Positions 1 to 9,111 of a DNA stretch of 28,417 bases are shown here, piece after piece. The notes below the pieces were generated by a model. The model did no database searches and was not told the origin of the DNA. It worked only from the letters and a program-made list of their open reading frames with translations. The position numbers and the translations under genes are program-made. How positions within the stretch are numbered: position 1 is the first letter of the stretch; every line of letters starts with the position of its first letter. Where the stretch lies: positions 1 through 28,417 of IMG/VR virus record IMGVR_UViG_3300008120_000254. The stretch is one strand, 5' to 3'. Origin of the DNA: a virus.

Positions 1-1
1 T

Positions 2-1798
2 CTATGGGTATGGGATGGTGATTCCTGGAACGATGTAGGTCTCATTGTAGGCTATACCGGCTCGACAGGTGCTCAAGGTCCGCAGGGTATTCAAGGGGCA
101 GCAGGAGCTCAGGGTGTTCAAGGCGCGGTAGGCGCACAGGGCGTTCAGGGTGCAACAGGCTATGTTGGTTCCCAAGGTCTGCAGGGAGCCCAGGGTACAC
201 AAGGCGTTCAGGGTGCAACTGGTTATGTCGGTTCGCAGGGGCTTCAAGGCGCACAGGGTGTACAAGGTGCTGTAGGTGCGCAGGGCTCTATCGGCGCGCA
301 AGGCCCTATCGGGTATACAGGTTCACAAGGGCTACAAGGTGCCCAGGGCGTTCAAGGCGCTGTTGGTGCTCAGGGCGTTCAAGGTGCTCAGGGCGCATTA
401 GGTTATACCGGCTCGCAGGGGCTACAAGGAGCCCAGGGTGTCCAAGGCGCACAGGGCGCACAGGGAGCACAAGGTGCTGTCGGCGCTCAGGGAGCACAAG
501 GAGCCCAAGGTGCTATTGGATACACTGGATCGCAAGGGCTACAAGGAGCTCAAGGACAGCAGGGTGCAATCGGTTACACCGGATCACAGGGCCTGCAAGG
601 TGCACAAGGTACGCAAGGGGTACAAGGCGCCCTAGGCTATACCGGTTCGCAAGGTCTGCAGGGTGCGCAAGGTTTAATTGGCTATACTGGATCGCAAGGA
701 CTGCAGGGTGCGCAAGGAGCTCAAGGAGCTCAGGGTCAACAGGGCCCGATCGGATATACTGGTTCGCAAGGTCTTCAAGGTGCATTAGGTTATACCGGTT
801 CGCAAGGCCTACAAGGTGCTCAAGGACAGCAGGGCGCACAAGGCGCACAAGGCGCAACTGGATATACCGGCTCGCAGGGGCTACAGGGTGCGCAGGGTAC
901 ACAGGGCGTTCAAGGCCCGATCGGTTATACCGGATCGCAAGGACTACAAGGTGCTCAAGGCGCTCTCGGCTACACGGGCTCCCAAGGTCTACAAGGCGTA
1001 CAGGGCGCGCAAGGTGCTCAAGGCGTACAAGGCGCAGTCGGCGCGCAAGGTGCGCAGGGTGTTCAAGGGCCTATTGGATATACAGGCTCTCAAGGTCTTC
1101 AGGGAGCGCAAGGTGCGCAAGGTCAGCAGGGCGCACAGGGTACTACTGGTTACACCGGTTCACAGGGTCTACAAGGCGCTCAAGGTGTTGTCGGTGCTCA
1201 AGGTCCAATCGGATATACCGGTTCACAGGGCCTACAAGGCGCTCAGGGTGTTCAGGGAGCTGTAGGTGCTCAAGGAGCTCAGGGCGTTCAGGGACCTATT
1301 GGCTATACCGGATCTCAAGGACTACAAGGCGCTCAAGGTCTAATTGGTTACACAGGATCACAAGGACTTCAGGGTACACAAGGCGCCCAAGGCGCACAAG
1401 GTGCGCAGGGAGCACCAGGCTATACTGGTTCACAGGGTCTTCAAGGAGCCCAGGGTGTTCAAGGTGCAGTAGGGGCACAAGGTGCTCAGGGTGTACAAGG
1501 ACCTATTGGTTATACTGGATCCCAAGGTCTTCAGGGAGCGCAAGGCGCACAAGGTGTTCAGGGAGCTGTTGGTGCCCAAGGCGCACAAGGTGTACAAGGA
1601 CCTATCGGCTATACCGGATCCCAAGGTCTACAAGGCGCGCAAGGCGTGCAAGGTGCGCAAGGTCAGCAGGGTGCGCAAGGCGTACAAGGTCCTATTGGCT
1701 ATACCGGATCCCAAGGTCTGCAGGGCGCTCAAGGCGCGCTAGGTTATACAGGTTCTCAGGGTCTACAGGGCGTATTATTGCTTCAGTTACCAACGTAA
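2..1798 (+). CDS. Collagen-like tail fibre protein, N-terminal part (5' cut by window, 3' frameshifted)
   Basis: The frame is open from the first bases of the window and encodes Gly-X-Y triplets almost throughout. The recurring unit is [10 protein letters not shown] followed by AQG, VQG and AVG triplets. Before the repeats, the first 16 or so residues read [17 protein letters not shown], a small globular linker; a similar one ([18 protein letters not shown]) recurs near 1900 in the next frame. Such Gly-X-Y proteins usually form trimeric stalks in phage tail fibres. Here the Y position is mostly Gln and Pro is rare, so any triple helix would not rest on proline. The frame ends at a TAA (1796-1798) after the non-collagen residues VLLLQLPT. 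I read this as the product of a -1 frameshift near 1757-1770, with the true gene continuing in the next frame to 4800. The start codon lies outside the window. Confidence 0.85.
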   Translation, partial: LWVWDGDSWNDVGLIVGYTGSTGAQGPQGIQGAAGAQGVQGAVGAQGVQGATGYVGSQGLQGAQGTQGVQGATGYVGSQGLQGAQGVQGAVGAQGSIGAQGPIGYTGSQGLQGAQGVQGAVGAQGVQGAQGALGYTGSQGLQGAQGVQGAQGAQGAQGAVGAQGAQGAQGAIGYTGSQGLQGAQGQQGAIGYTGSQGLQGAQGTQGVQGALGYTGSQGLQGAQGLIGYTGSQGLQGAQGAQGAQGQQGPIGYTGSQGLQGALGYTGSQGLQGAQGQQGAQGAQGATGYTGSQGLQGAQGTQGVQGPIGYTGSQGLQGAQGALGYTGSQGLQGVQGAQGAQGVQGAVGAQGAQGVQGPIGYTGSQGLQGAQGAQGQQGAQGTTGYTGSQGLQGAQGVVGAQGPIGYTGSQGLQGAQGVQGAVGAQGAQGVQGPIGYTGSQGLQGAQGLIGYTGSQGLQGTQGAQGAQGAQGAPGYTGSQGLQGAQGVQGAVGAQGAQGVQGPIGYTGSQGLQGAQGAQGVQGAVGAQGAQGVQGPIGYTGSQGLQGAQGVQGAQGQQGAQGVQGPIGYTGSQGLQGAQGALGYTGSQGLQGVLLLQLPT

Positions 1799-4700
1799 AT
1801 GATAGCTACCCTGGCGGCGGACCTAACAACCCTGATGGATACCTAAAATATTATTATCCTTCGGCAGCTGCTGGTAATGGTGTAATTGATACCGCGACAG
1901 GTAATCTATGGGTTTACTCAGGTACGGTTTGGAATAATGTTGGTCAGATCGTTGGTCCACAAGGTCCGATCGGTTACACAGGATCGCAAGGCCTTCAAGG
2001 GCGCCAAGGCGTCCAAGGCGCAGTTGGAGCTCAAGGCGCACAGGGCGTACAAGGACCAATTGGTTATACGGGTTCACAAGGACTTCAAGGCGTTCAAGGC
2101 GCACAGGGCGTACAAGGACCAATTGGTTATACGGGTTCACAAGGACTTCAAGGCGTTCAAGGCGCGCTAGGTTACACTGGCTCGCAAGGCCTGCAGGGCG
2201 TTCAAGGCGCTGTCGGCGCGCAAGGGCCTATTGGCTATACCGGTTCGCAAGGGCTGCAAGGCGCACAGGGTGTTCAAGGTACAGTAGGCGCTCAAGGTGC
2301 GCAGGGTGTTCAAGGTCCTATTGGCTATACCGGCTCGCAAGGTCTAATTGGCTATACCGGCTCGCAAGGTCTGCAAGGCTTCCAAGGAACTCAGGGTGTA
2401 CAAGGTGCAGTAGGCGCACAGGGCGTTCAAGGTGCGTTAGGATATACTGGCTCTCAAGGATTACAGGGTGCTCAAGGGGTACAGGGAGCGGTAGGTGCTC
2501 AAGGTGCGCAGGGTACTCAAGGTCCAATCGGATATACCGGTTCGCAAGGTCTACAGGGCGTTCAAGGTGCAGTAGGTGCGCAGGGCGTACAAGGTGCACA
2601 GGGCGTTCAGGGACCTATTGGCTATACCGGGTCCCAAGGTCTTCAGGGTGCTCAAGGTCTAATTGGTTACACTGGCTCGCAAGGACTTCAGGGTGTACAG
2701 GGTGCTCAAGGCGTTCAAGGCGCTGTTGGTGCTCAGGGACCTCAGGGTGTTCAAGGCGCTACCGGTTATACTGGCTCGCAAGGCGTACAAGGCGCTACGG
2801 GCTATGACGGCTCCAGAGGCCTACAGGGTGTTCAAGGTGCAGTAGGGGCACAAGGTGCTCAGGGTGTACAAGGACCTATCGGTTATACTGGTTCACAAGG
2901 ACTTCAAGGTGTACAAGGCGCCCAAGGCGTTCAGGGGCCAATTGGCTATACTGGTTCGCAAGGCTTGCAGGGACAACAAGGCGCATTAGGTTATACAGGT
3001 TCTCAAGGTCTACAAGGCGTGCAAGGTGCTGCAGGGGCTCAAGGCGTTCAAGGCGCAGTTGGCGCGCAAGGCGTTCAAGGCGCAGTTGGCGCGCAAGGCG
3101 ATCAAGGTCCTATTGGCTACACCGGGTCTCAGGGTCTACAAGGGGTACAGGGCGCTCAGGGCGTTCAGGGACCGATTGGTTACACTGGATCGCAAGGACT
3201 ACAGGGCGTTCAAGGCGCATTAGGTTATACAGGTTCACAAGGACTGCAAGGCGCTCAAGGCATCCAGGGGGCTCAAGGCCCAATTGGCTACACAGGATCT
3301 CAAGGTCTACAGGGAGTTCAGGGTGCGGTAGGCGCACAAGGTGTTCAAGGTGCTGTTGGCGCCCCAGGAGCTCAAGGTGTACAAGGACCCATTGGTTACA
3401 CTGGATCGCAAGGTCTGCAGGGTGTACAGGGTGCCGCGGGAGCACAAGGTGTACAAGGCGCAGTAGGTGCTCAAGGCGTCCAAGGTGCCGCAGGAGCTCA
3501 AGGTCCTATTGGTTATACCGGGTCTCAAGGTTTACAGGGCGTTCAGGGTGCTGTTGGTGCGCAAGGCGTGCAAGGCGCAGTTGGTGCTCAAGGCGCGCTA
3601 GGTTACACTGGCTCGCAAGGCCTGCAGGGCGTTCAAGGCGCTGTCGGTGCGCAAGGTATTCAAGGCGCAATAGGAGCTCCAGGCGCGCAAGGTGTACAAG
3701 GACCTATCGGCTACACCGGGTCTCAAGGACTACAGGGCGTACAAGGCGCTGTCGGCGCTCAAGGCGTACAGGGCGCTATCGGCGCACCAGGCGCTCAAGG
3801 TGTTCAGGGTCCAATAGGATACACGGGATCGCAGGGACTACAAGGCGTACAGGGTGCAGTGGGCGCGCAAGGCGTACAAGGCGCAGTAGGCGCGCCTGGA
3901 GCGCAAGGCGTACAAGGGCCTATCGGATATACTGGTTCCCAAGGTTTACAGGGCGTTCAGGGTGCTGTTGGTGCTCAGGGTGTTCAAGGCGCAGTAGGTG
4001 CTCCCGGTGCGCAGGGTGTTCAGGGGCCAATAGGATACACCGGATCTCAAGGTCTACAAGGCGTACAGGGTGCAGTGGGCGCTCAAGGCGTACAAGGTGC
4101 TATCGGTGCACCAGGTGCGCAGGGTGTTCAAGGCCCGATTGGGTATACTGGTTCGCAGGGACTCCAGGGCGTACAAGGCGCAGTAGGCGCTCCTGGTGCA
4201 CAAGGTGTACAAGGCGCTGTCGGCGCTCCTGGTGCACAAGGCGTACAGGGCGCAGTAGGCGCTCCTGGCGCGCAGGGTGTTCAAGGCCCTATTGGTTATA
4301 CTGGTTCCCAGGGACTACAGGGCGTACAAGGCGCAGTAGGCGCTCCTGGTGCACAAGGTGTACAAGGTGCTGCAGGGGCTCAGGGTCCAATCGGATACAC
4401 AGGATCACAAGGACTGCAGGGTGTTCAAGGCGCAGTAGGCGCGCCTGGTGCTCAAGGCGTTCAAGGCGCTGCTGGACCTCCAGGAGCTCAAGGTGTACAG
4501 GGTGCAGTAGGCGCGCCTGGTGCTCAAGGTGTTCAAGGCGCTGCTGGACCTCCGGGCGCACAAGGTGCTGTTGGCGCTCAGGGCGTACAAGGACCTATTG
4601 GTTATACCGGCTCAACAGGTATCAGTGTCACGACTACCGCGCCTTCGTCGCCGAATGTTAATGACGTTTGGATTGACTCTGACGGTACACCACCTATAGG

Positions 4701-4800
4701 TTACACAGGTTCACTAGGATCGCTACCTTATAACTTCACTGTCGGCCCGACAGCGCCGACAACACCGGTACTTTACGATATTTGGATTGATACAAACTAA
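1768..4800 (+). CDS. Collagen-like tail fibre protein, C-terminal part (frame -1 relative to the upstream part)
   Basis: This frame is open for about 1010 codons but has no convincing start of its own, so it is taken as the rest of the fibre gene that begins upstream. It opens with [15 protein letters not shown], about 50 globular residues and [14 protein letters not shown], then returns to [10 protein letters not shown] collagen repeats. At least 15 copies of that decapeptide lie after 2965. From 3631 the spacing settles to a 36-residue super-repeat, and classic GPP-type triplets (AAGPPGAQG) appear only near the end. The last 60 or so residues leave the repeat and hold two copies of a short beta-type element, each ending in a DVWID/DIWID motif typical of fibre tails. 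The likely role is a trimeric fibre or whisker on the virion. Translation from an internal TTG or GTG cannot be excluded. Confidence 0.8.
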   Translation, partial: GRIIASVTNVNDSYPGGGPNNPDGYLKYYYPSAAAGNGVIDTATGNLWVYSGTVWNNVGQIVGPQGPIGYTGSQGLQGRQGVQGAVGAQGAQGVQGPIGYTGSQGLQGVQGAQGVQGPIGYTGSQGLQGVQGALGYTGSQGLQGVQGAVGAQGPIGYTGSQGLQGAQGVQGTVGAQGAQGVQGPIGYTGSQGLIGYTGSQGLQGFQGTQGVQGAVGAQGVQGALGYTGSQGLQGAQGVQGAVGAQGAQGTQGPIGYTGSQGLQGVQGAVGAQGVQGAQGVQGPIGYTGSQGLQGAQGLIGYTGSQGLQGVQGAQGVQGAVGAQGPQGVQGATGYTGSQGVQGATGYDGSRGLQGVQGAVGAQGAQGVQGPIGYTGSQGLQGVQGAQGVQGPIGYTGSQGLQGQQGALGYTGSQGLQGVQGAAGAQGVQGAVGAQGVQGAVGAQGDQGPIGYTGSQGLQGVQGAQGVQGPIGYTGSQGLQGVQGALGYTGSQGLQGAQGIQGAQGPIGYTGSQGLQGVQGAVGAQGVQGAVGAPGAQGVQGPIGYTGSQGLQGVQGAAGAQGVQGAVGAQGVQGAAGAQGPIGYTGSQGLQGVQGAVGAQGVQGAVGAQGALGYTGSQGLQGVQGAVGAQGIQGAIGAPGAQGVQGPIGYTGSQGLQGVQGAVGAQGVQGAIGAPGAQGVQGPIGYTGSQGLQGVQGAVGAQGVQGAVGAPGAQGVQGPIGYTGSQGLQGVQGAVGAQGVQGAVGAPGAQGVQGPIGYTGSQGLQGVQGAVGAQGVQGAIGAPGAQGVQGPIGYTGSQGLQGVQGAVGAPGAQGVQGAVGAPGAQGVQGAVGAPGAQGVQGPIGYTGSQGLQGVQGAVGAPGAQGVQGAAGAQGPIGYTGSQGLQGVQGAVGAPGAQGVQGAAGPPGAQGVQGAVGAPGAQGVQGAAGPPGAQGAVGAQGVQGPIGYTGSTGISVTTTAPSSPNVNDVWIDSDGTPPIGYTGSLGSLPYNFTVGPTAPTTPVLYDIWIDTN
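2038..2163 (+). repeat. Exact 63-bp tandem duplication inside the collagen gene
   Basis: Bases 2038-2100 and 2101-2163 are identical and encode a 21-residue block beginning [15 protein letters not shown]. Most other repeats in the gene encode the same peptide with different synonymous codons, so this copy pair is recent. It preserves the reading frame. Confidence 0.93.
3631..4170 (+). repeat. Five tandem 108-bp (36-residue) collagen super-repeats
   Basis: Five consecutive units of 12 Gly-X-Y triplets, each starting VQGAVGAQG and ending [10 protein letters not shown], are in exact register (3631, 3739, 3847, 3955, 4063). The protein units are almost identical (Val/Ile changes only), whereas the DNA differs at many third positions. 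Three 36-bp [12 protein letters not shown] units follow directly. Confidence 0.9.
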
Positions 4801-4810
4801 GGAGTGAATT

Positions 4811-4999
4811 ATGCATACATATAAATTTCCAGTAGATCAGCTCTACGGTATTATGGTTCACGTTTCTGGCTATAAGGATATGAGCGTCGAAAGTCTTACT
4901 AACGATGGTGTAGAGTATACACTGGGTGTGAATATTCCTATTCATCCGGATGAAGTTATACATCTGAATGAAAACTATGGGTTAGTTGAGGTACTGTAA
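4811..4999 (+). CDS. Small hypothetical protein (62 aa) after the fibre gene
   Basis: A 62-residue protein starting MHTYKFPVDQLYG. An AAGGAG ribosome site lies just ahead of the ATG, overlapping the fibre stop region, which supports the start. No signal peptide, membrane segment or known motif is visible; the composition (DGVEYTLGVNIPIHPDEV) suggests a small soluble beta-rich fold. Its position between the collagen fibre and two structural paralogues suggests a virion or fibre-assembly role, but that rests only on context. I do not recognise a family. Confidence 0.7.
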   Translation: MHTYKFPVDQLYGIMVHVSGYKDMSVESLTNDGVEYTLGVNIPIHPDEVIHLNENYGLVEVL

Positions 5000-5002
5000 T
5001 AA

Positions 5003-5899
5003 ATGTTTCTAGCTCCCTTTGACACCCAATTCCAATGGATATTAAGCAATGTGGATGCAACACGTCCTTCCCAGGCTGCCGCTGTGTATGGTACACAGGT
5101 AGCGGTAGACACTAACTTATACGCTTCATATGCAAATATTTTTAACATTGCTGATGTACTTTATGACTGCTATGGAATATTATTATGTTTTAATAACTAT
5201 GCAGCATCGAATACGATTAGAAACGCTTTAGCTCAAATAGTAATTACAAACGGGTCTAATATACCTAACTTTAGTAGTGGTATTCTTATTAACGATCTAA
5301 TTGTTGGTTCATGTTCCCCATATGGTTTAGGACATGGTGGTATTTGGTATTACTTCCCACTTTTTATTAAAGCTGGATCAAGCGTAGCTGTATCTGGTAG
5401 AGGTACTGTTGCAACATCTGGTTCTACCAGTCTTGGCGTTGCTTGTTGGTTGTTCGGGGCTCCTAAAAACCCAGCCGCAGTAAGAGTTGGTAAATATGTT
5501 GATTCATTTGGTGTTAACACGACTGTCGGTCAGTTCAGAGGTACTGCTATAACTTTAGGCACAACCGCTGCTGAAGGAAACTTTACACAACTTGGGGCTA
5601 CTACTACCAGGCCATACTGGTGGTCTCAGATGGGGTTTGCATACGCAGACGCTTCCCAGACAGCTTCATTGATGTATGGGGACTTAGCAGCAGGTACATC
5701 TACAACTGTTAATAAAGATCTGATAGTAAACCAGCGCTTTCAAATTACAGGTGCGGAGCAGATCTCTACATATCCACAGTTCGGCCCCAACTACGCTAGA
5801 GAGATCCCTATCGGCTCTAATATATACGCAAGAGGTCGTGTTAATATTGCGACTGCGGATGCCACGCCGACTATGGCCGCGTATCTGCTAGGAGGATAA
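5003..5899 (+). CDS. Virion structural protein, paralogue A (298 aa)
   Basis: A 298-residue protein starting MFLAPFDTQFQW. It is a paralogue of the next gene, which has exactly the same length. Shared landmarks are FQW near residue 11, YDCYGILLC / YDVYGILIC near 55-65, IWYYFPLFIKAG near 113-124, RVGKY(V/I)D(S/A)FG near 163, RPYWW(S/A)QMGFAYADASQT near 202-220, LAAGTSTTVN and an ending AAYLLGG. There is no signal peptide or membrane helix. The Gly/Thr/Asn-rich, aromatic-punctuated sequence suggests a beta-rich capsid or fibre-surface protein. The start follows the previous stop by three bases, with a GAGG about ten bases upstream. I do not recognise a named family; the structural role comes from context. 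Confidence 0.8.
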   Translation: MFLAPFDTQFQWILSNVDATRPSQAAAVYGTQVAVDTNLYASYANIFNIADVLYDCYGILLCFNNYAASNTIRNALAQIVITNGSNIPNFSSGILINDLIVGSCSPYGLGHGGIWYYFPLFIKAGSSVAVSGRGTVATSGSTSLGVACWLFGAPKNPAAVRVGKYVDSFGVNTTVGQFRGTAITLGTTAAEGNFTQLGATTTRPYWWSQMGFAYADASQTASLMYGDLAAGTSTTVNKDLIVNQRFQITGAEQISTYPQFGPNYAREIPIGSNIYARGRVNIATADATPTMAAYLLGG

Positions 5900-5900
5900 T

Positions 5901-6797
5901 ATGCTTTTTCAACCTGATTTCGCTCAGTTTCAGTGGGAATATACAAACACTGCAGCAGCCCCTCCTACTGCAGCCACCACCCTAGTGGGCACAACAGTCA
6001 TAACACTACCTGGTTTGTCGTATGGTACGACTCAGCCTGGATCTAACATTACTCTAGTCGCTTCAACGACAAACATAGCATATGATGTGTATGGTATATT
6101 AATATGCATAAACGGTTTTGCTGCATCTAACGCTATCAGAAACGGCCGTTTAAGATTTTTGATAGGCACAAACAACACTACTGCAGATACTAACAGTGTT
6201 ATTATTAACGATCTGCTGATGGGATCCGCGGCACCGAACACTGTCGACTTTGGAGGTATTTGGTATTACTTCCCACTGTTCATAAAGGCTGGTCATAGTC
6301 TATGGGCTCAAGGCATTAACGGTACAGGCGCAAACGTTAACGTTGGGGTAGCGGTATGGCTCTATGGAAGACCTAAGAGACCAGAGGTTACAAGAGTAGG
6401 TAAGTATATTGATGCGTTTGGTATAAATGAAGCAGCTAATGCTGGTACAGGTATTACTTTAGGTGGTGCCGCGGAGGGTAACTATACACAGTTAGGCTCT
6501 GCAACAACGCGCCCATACTGGTGGGCGCAAATGGGATTTGCTTATGCTGACGCGTCACAAACTAACGCCGCACTTCATCTAGATTTAGCAGCGGGTACTT
6601 CAACTACTGTTAATAGGCGCTTAATTTATGATCAGCTATGGGTAACAAATACAACAGAGCAAGTTTCATGTAGACCTTATTTTGGCGGTATGACTGGCTT
6701 TGATGTACCTATAGGGTCTAATATATACGGTAGAGGCCAGACAAGCGGTGTAGCTGATACCGGGCCTAGTATAGCTGCTTACTTGTTAGGAGGATAA
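5901..6797 (+). CDS. Virion structural protein, paralogue B (298 aa)
   Basis: The second member of a tandem paralogous pair, 298 residues, starting MLFQPDFAQFQW. An AGGAGG ribosome site that overlaps the end of the upstream gene (LLGG-stop) precedes it. The same landmarks occur in the same order as in the upstream protein: IWYYFPLFIKAG, RVGKYIDAFG, a TRPYWWAQMGFAYADASQT block and AAYLLGG at the C-terminus. Divergence is spread along the whole length and is highest in the first 60 residues, so the duplication is not recent. The two may form a heteromeric structure or bind different ligands; this is inference. Confidence 0.8.
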   Translation: MLFQPDFAQFQWEYTNTAAAPPTAATTLVGTTVITLPGLSYGTTQPGSNITLVASTTNIAYDVYGILICINGFAASNAIRNGRLRFLIGTNNTTADTNSVIINDLLMGSAAPNTVDFGGIWYYFPLFIKAGHSLWAQGINGTGANVNVGVAVWLYGRPKRPEVTRVGKYIDAFGINEAANAGTGITLGGAAEGNYTQLGSATTRPYWWAQMGFAYADASQTNAALHLDLAAGTSTTVNRRLIYDQLWVTNTTEQVSCRPYFGGMTGFDVPIGSNIYGRGQTSGVADTGPSIAAYLLGG

Positions 6798-6798
6798 A

Positions 6799-7143
6799 AT
6801 GGCAATTTCTGAACCGTATTCGAATACGGCTACAATATCAACTACTGAGTATTCACTTGTAAACAACTCAACAACCCTAGCGTCCATTACGGATGACGGG
6901 GTCTATCAAGTGTTTGTCGATTTGTTTAACTTAGCAGTTGGCGATGAATATGAAATCAAAATAAAAGAGAAGGTGACAAGCGGTGGTACACAGAGGACTC
7001 TATACACAGCTTATCAAGATGGTGACATAGATGAGCCATTTGTAACTCCAAGTCTTATCCTATTACATGGGTGGGATGTTACGATGAAAAAGATAGCAGG
7101 AACCGATCGTTCAATTTCTTGGTCAATACGTAAGGTTGTCTAA
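6799..7143 (+). CDS. Small virion-associated protein (114 aa)
   Basis: Starts MAISEPYSNTATISTTEYSL behind a strong TTAGGAGG ribosome site. The sequence alternates polar and hydrophobic residues (YQVFVDLFNLAVGDEYEIKIKEKV) as in a compact beta-sandwich. Similar small proteins with an EYSL...TDDGVYQ pattern are common near fibre genes of marine T4-like phages and have no assigned function, as far as I recall. The next gene's ATG overlaps its stop (TAATG), so the two are probably translated together. Confidence 0.72.
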   Translation: MAISEPYSNTATISTTEYSLVNNSTTLASITDDGVYQVFVDLFNLAVGDEYEIKIKEKVTSGGTQRTLYTAYQDGDIDEPFVTPSLILLHGWDVTMKKIAGTDRSISWSIRKVV

Positions 7144-7346
7144 TGAGCTGGGCCTTTCAACCTCTTTTACCTTCAGCACCAGCGCAGGCAGCAACCTTTC
7201 CTGGCTATGTTAAGATCTATATGGGGTCAGGTCCAGGCTGGGTTTATAAGCCGGTGAAAGTTTGGCTAGGGTCCTCATGGGTGATCAAACCAGCTAAATG
7301 GTATAATACAACAACATCTACCTGGACTACAACTACGGGCGCATAA
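7143..7346 (+). CDS. Small Trp-rich repeat protein (67 aa)
   Basis: A 67-residue protein whose start overlaps the upstream stop (TAATG). It contains two imperfect copies of a short element of the form VKxWxGSxxVxKP: VKIYMGSGPGWVYKP and VKVWLGSSWVIKP. A Thr-rich tail ends TTTGA. The same element (KVWNGTSW, KVWNGSQW) opens the next protein, so the two genes share a modular building block. No enzyme motif is visible. A fibre adaptor or decoration is plausible from context only. Confidence 0.68.
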   Translation: MSWAFQPLLPSAPAQAATFPGYVKIYMGSGPGWVYKPVKVWLGSSWVIKPAKWYNTTTSTWTTTTGA

Positions 7347-7348
7347 TA

Positions 7349-8140
7349 ATGACTATTGGTGGTTTTGTAAAAGTTTGGAACGGTACATCTTGGGAGTTTC
7401 AAGTCGCGAAAGTATGGAATGGTTCGCAGTGGGTTGAGCGTCCAGTATTTCACTATGTAACTAATGGATGGCGTGCTGGTTGGGGTGAAGATTCCTTTTC
7501 ATTACGATGGACAACTAGCAGCAACACCGGTCCATTTATCGCTGACCGCACAAGCTCTTTTACCGCTAATGTTAATATCATTACAGGCGGTACCCCGGCT
7601 ACTGTTAATAGCGGCCGAATTGTGCTGTATCGTGGCTCACCGGTCAATGGTACATATCTACGATCGACACCGCTCAATTTTGCGTTTACATCTAACACGC
7701 CAAAAAGATTTCGCGCATCGTTTAAAGGTATTGTGCCTACCACTGCTCCTACTGTCGCTGACGCTGTCTTATTCGATATTATTAATTTTAGTCAGGGTAG
7801 ATTTACTCTTAATACTGACGATTTTCCAACAGCCAATTGTCTAAGATTAGACATATTCGACGGCACTACAAATGAGAATATTTTAAGCGATGGCGGCGCA
7901 TCCCGCGTATTGGGTACGCTACAACTATATGAAGTCGAATACATTGATAACGTAGGAGGGTCTGGTGGCACTGTAACATTCTATGTTGATGGTGTCAAGT
8001 TCGGCGCATCTAAAACAACTACAGTTAAACCTAAATTAGTTAATAATGTACAATTATGGGTTAATGCTTCTCTAGATAATACTACTAACTCTCTCGATAA
8101 TCTAGAAGTAGAGTATATTGAAATGGAGTATGAGATCTAA
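7349..8140 (+). CDS. Putative fibre/receptor-binding protein with KVWNG repeats and a lectin-like domain
   Basis: 263 residues. Residues 1-40 hold two copies of KVWNGxxW, the element shared with the upstream 67-aa protein. The rest, from about residue 50, is a long beta-rich region (FTANVNIITGG, RIVLYRGSPVNG, VTFYVDGVKFG, LDNLEVEYIEMEYEI). The spacing, with the late VTFYVDGVKFG hairpin, recalls concanavalin-like (LamG-type) jelly rolls found in phage carbohydrate-binding proteins. That resemblance is by eye. There is no signal peptide or catalytic motif. The gene ends at a TAA, followed by a late-promoter-like sequence before the next gene. Confidence 0.65.
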   Translation: MTIGGFVKVWNGTSWEFQVAKVWNGSQWVERPVFHYVTNGWRAGWGEDSFSLRWTTSSNTGPFIADRTSSFTANVNIITGGTPATVNSGRIVLYRGSPVNGTYLRSTPLNFAFTSNTPKRFRASFKGIVPTTAPTVADAVLFDIINFSQGRFTLNTDDFPTANCLRLDIFDGTTNENILSDGGASRVLGTLQLYEVEYIDNVGGSGGTVTFYVDGVKFGASKTTTVKPKLVNNVQLWVNASLDNTTNSLDNLEVEYIEMEYEI

Positions 8141-8141
8141 T

Positions 8142-8149
8142 GATAAATA
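8142..8149 (+). promoter_or_regulatory. Possible T4-type late promoter (GATAAATA)
   Basis: GATAAATA differs at one base from the T4 late -10 element TATAAATA. It lies in the only gap of more than 25 bases in this part of the fibre cluster, and the predicted start near 8155 is 17 bases ahead of the ATG at 8172. It is the weakest of the four such elements in the window. Confidence 0.45.
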
Positions 8150-8171
8150 ATTAAAACTATTTGGAAAAACA

Positions 8172-9110
8172 ATGCCATTAAACTTCCCTTCTACACCAGT
8201 AAATGGTCAGCAATATACAGACAATAACGCTGTCATGTGGGAGTTTGACGGCGTTAAGTGGAATGTTATAACAGGCACCGCTAACAAAATGTTTAGCGGC
8301 TGCAAAGTAACGCTTTCATCTAATGTCGCATTAACCGCTACCAGTACCGCTGTTACTTTTGATGTTGAGCAGTATGATACTGACTCTTATTTTACTCCTA
8401 GCTTTCCAAAGAGAATATCATTTGGAAGAGATGCCTTCTATCGTATTAACTTATCAGTGTATACAGGTACTACGGGAGCATCACATAGTATTATTCTCAA
8501 AAAGAACGGCACAACAACATTAGCTAGTGCTGTTATTGCTCCTAATCAGTTTACAAACTACGATCAAATATTACAGCTCACTAGCGGTGATTACATTGAG
8601 CTCTATTGCTCTGATTCTGCCGCTACAGGTATTTTAACAACCGGTACTAATATCGAAATAACACGTGTTGGTTTAGCACAAGGCACAAACGTCTCGAGTG
8701 CTGACGCATTTAGTGGTGTGCGTACCGTAGTAGCTTCAACCTACAATACAACTAATACTGCAACAGCTGTTACATGGACGTCAACAGAGTTTAATCAAAA
8801 CGCTAATCCTGCCGGTGACTTCTATTGGACTATATCTGATCCTACAAAGATAACTATCGGACTGACAGGCTTTTATAGAGTTAAAGGTGAAATATTCGCG
8901 GGGCCTACTGAAAGCATAGCCATCAGCGTACGTAAAAACGGTACAACATCCATTGCTAATACAGCCATACCAACTAATGGATACGCTGAGCTAGACGATA
9001 TCTATCAGTTTAATCAGAACGATTACATTCAGTTATTAGTAAATGATACAACATCCACAGGAACAATTACATCAAATACGTACTTAGAAGTAGTACGTCA
9101 AGGAGTATAA
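8172..9110 (+). CDS. Two-domain jelly-roll-like virion protein (312 aa)
   Basis: Residues 1-35 (LNFPSTPVNGQQYTDNNAVMWEFDGVKWNV) form a short module seen at the N-terminus of many phage fibre proteins. Two homologous domains follow, at about 40-170 and 178-312. Each begins FSG(C/V), has a central R(I/V)...Y/G block, SI(I/S)(L/V)(K/R)KNGTT, then (D/N)DYI(E/Q)L and ends (L/I)E(V/I)(T/V)R. The strand pattern recalls C1q/TNF-like jelly rolls, in which the terminal lobes usually trimerise and bind ligands. The internal duplication is clear in the sequence; the fold is inference. The ribosome site (GGA) is weak. Confidence 0.72.
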   Translation: MPLNFPSTPVNGQQYTDNNAVMWEFDGVKWNVITGTANKMFSGCKVTLSSNVALTATSTAVTFDVEQYDTDSYFTPSFPKRISFGRDAFYRINLSVYTGTTGASHSIILKKNGTTTLASAVIAPNQFTNYDQILQLTSGDYIELYCSDSAATGILTTGTNIEITRVGLAQGTNVSSADAFSGVRTVVASTYNTTNTATAVTWTSTEFNQNANPAGDFYWTISDPTKITIGLTGFYRVKGEIFAGPTESIAISVRKNGTTSIANTAIPTNGYAELDDIYQFNQNDYIQLLVNDTTSTGTITSNTYLEVVRQGV

Positions 9111-9111
9111 A

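Noticed and set aside
42-902. Minus-strand and other-frame open frames across the collagen repeats, rich in Leu/Arg or Lys/Arg/Ala
   Set aside because: They mirror the repeated GGT/CAA codons of the fibre gene. They have no ribosome sites, and their products are low-complexity shadows.
2-4620. Periodic repeats as a possible CRISPR-like or tandem-repeat array
   Set aside because: The period is a multiple of three, the units encode the same peptide, and spacers are absent. The pattern is a protein repeat.
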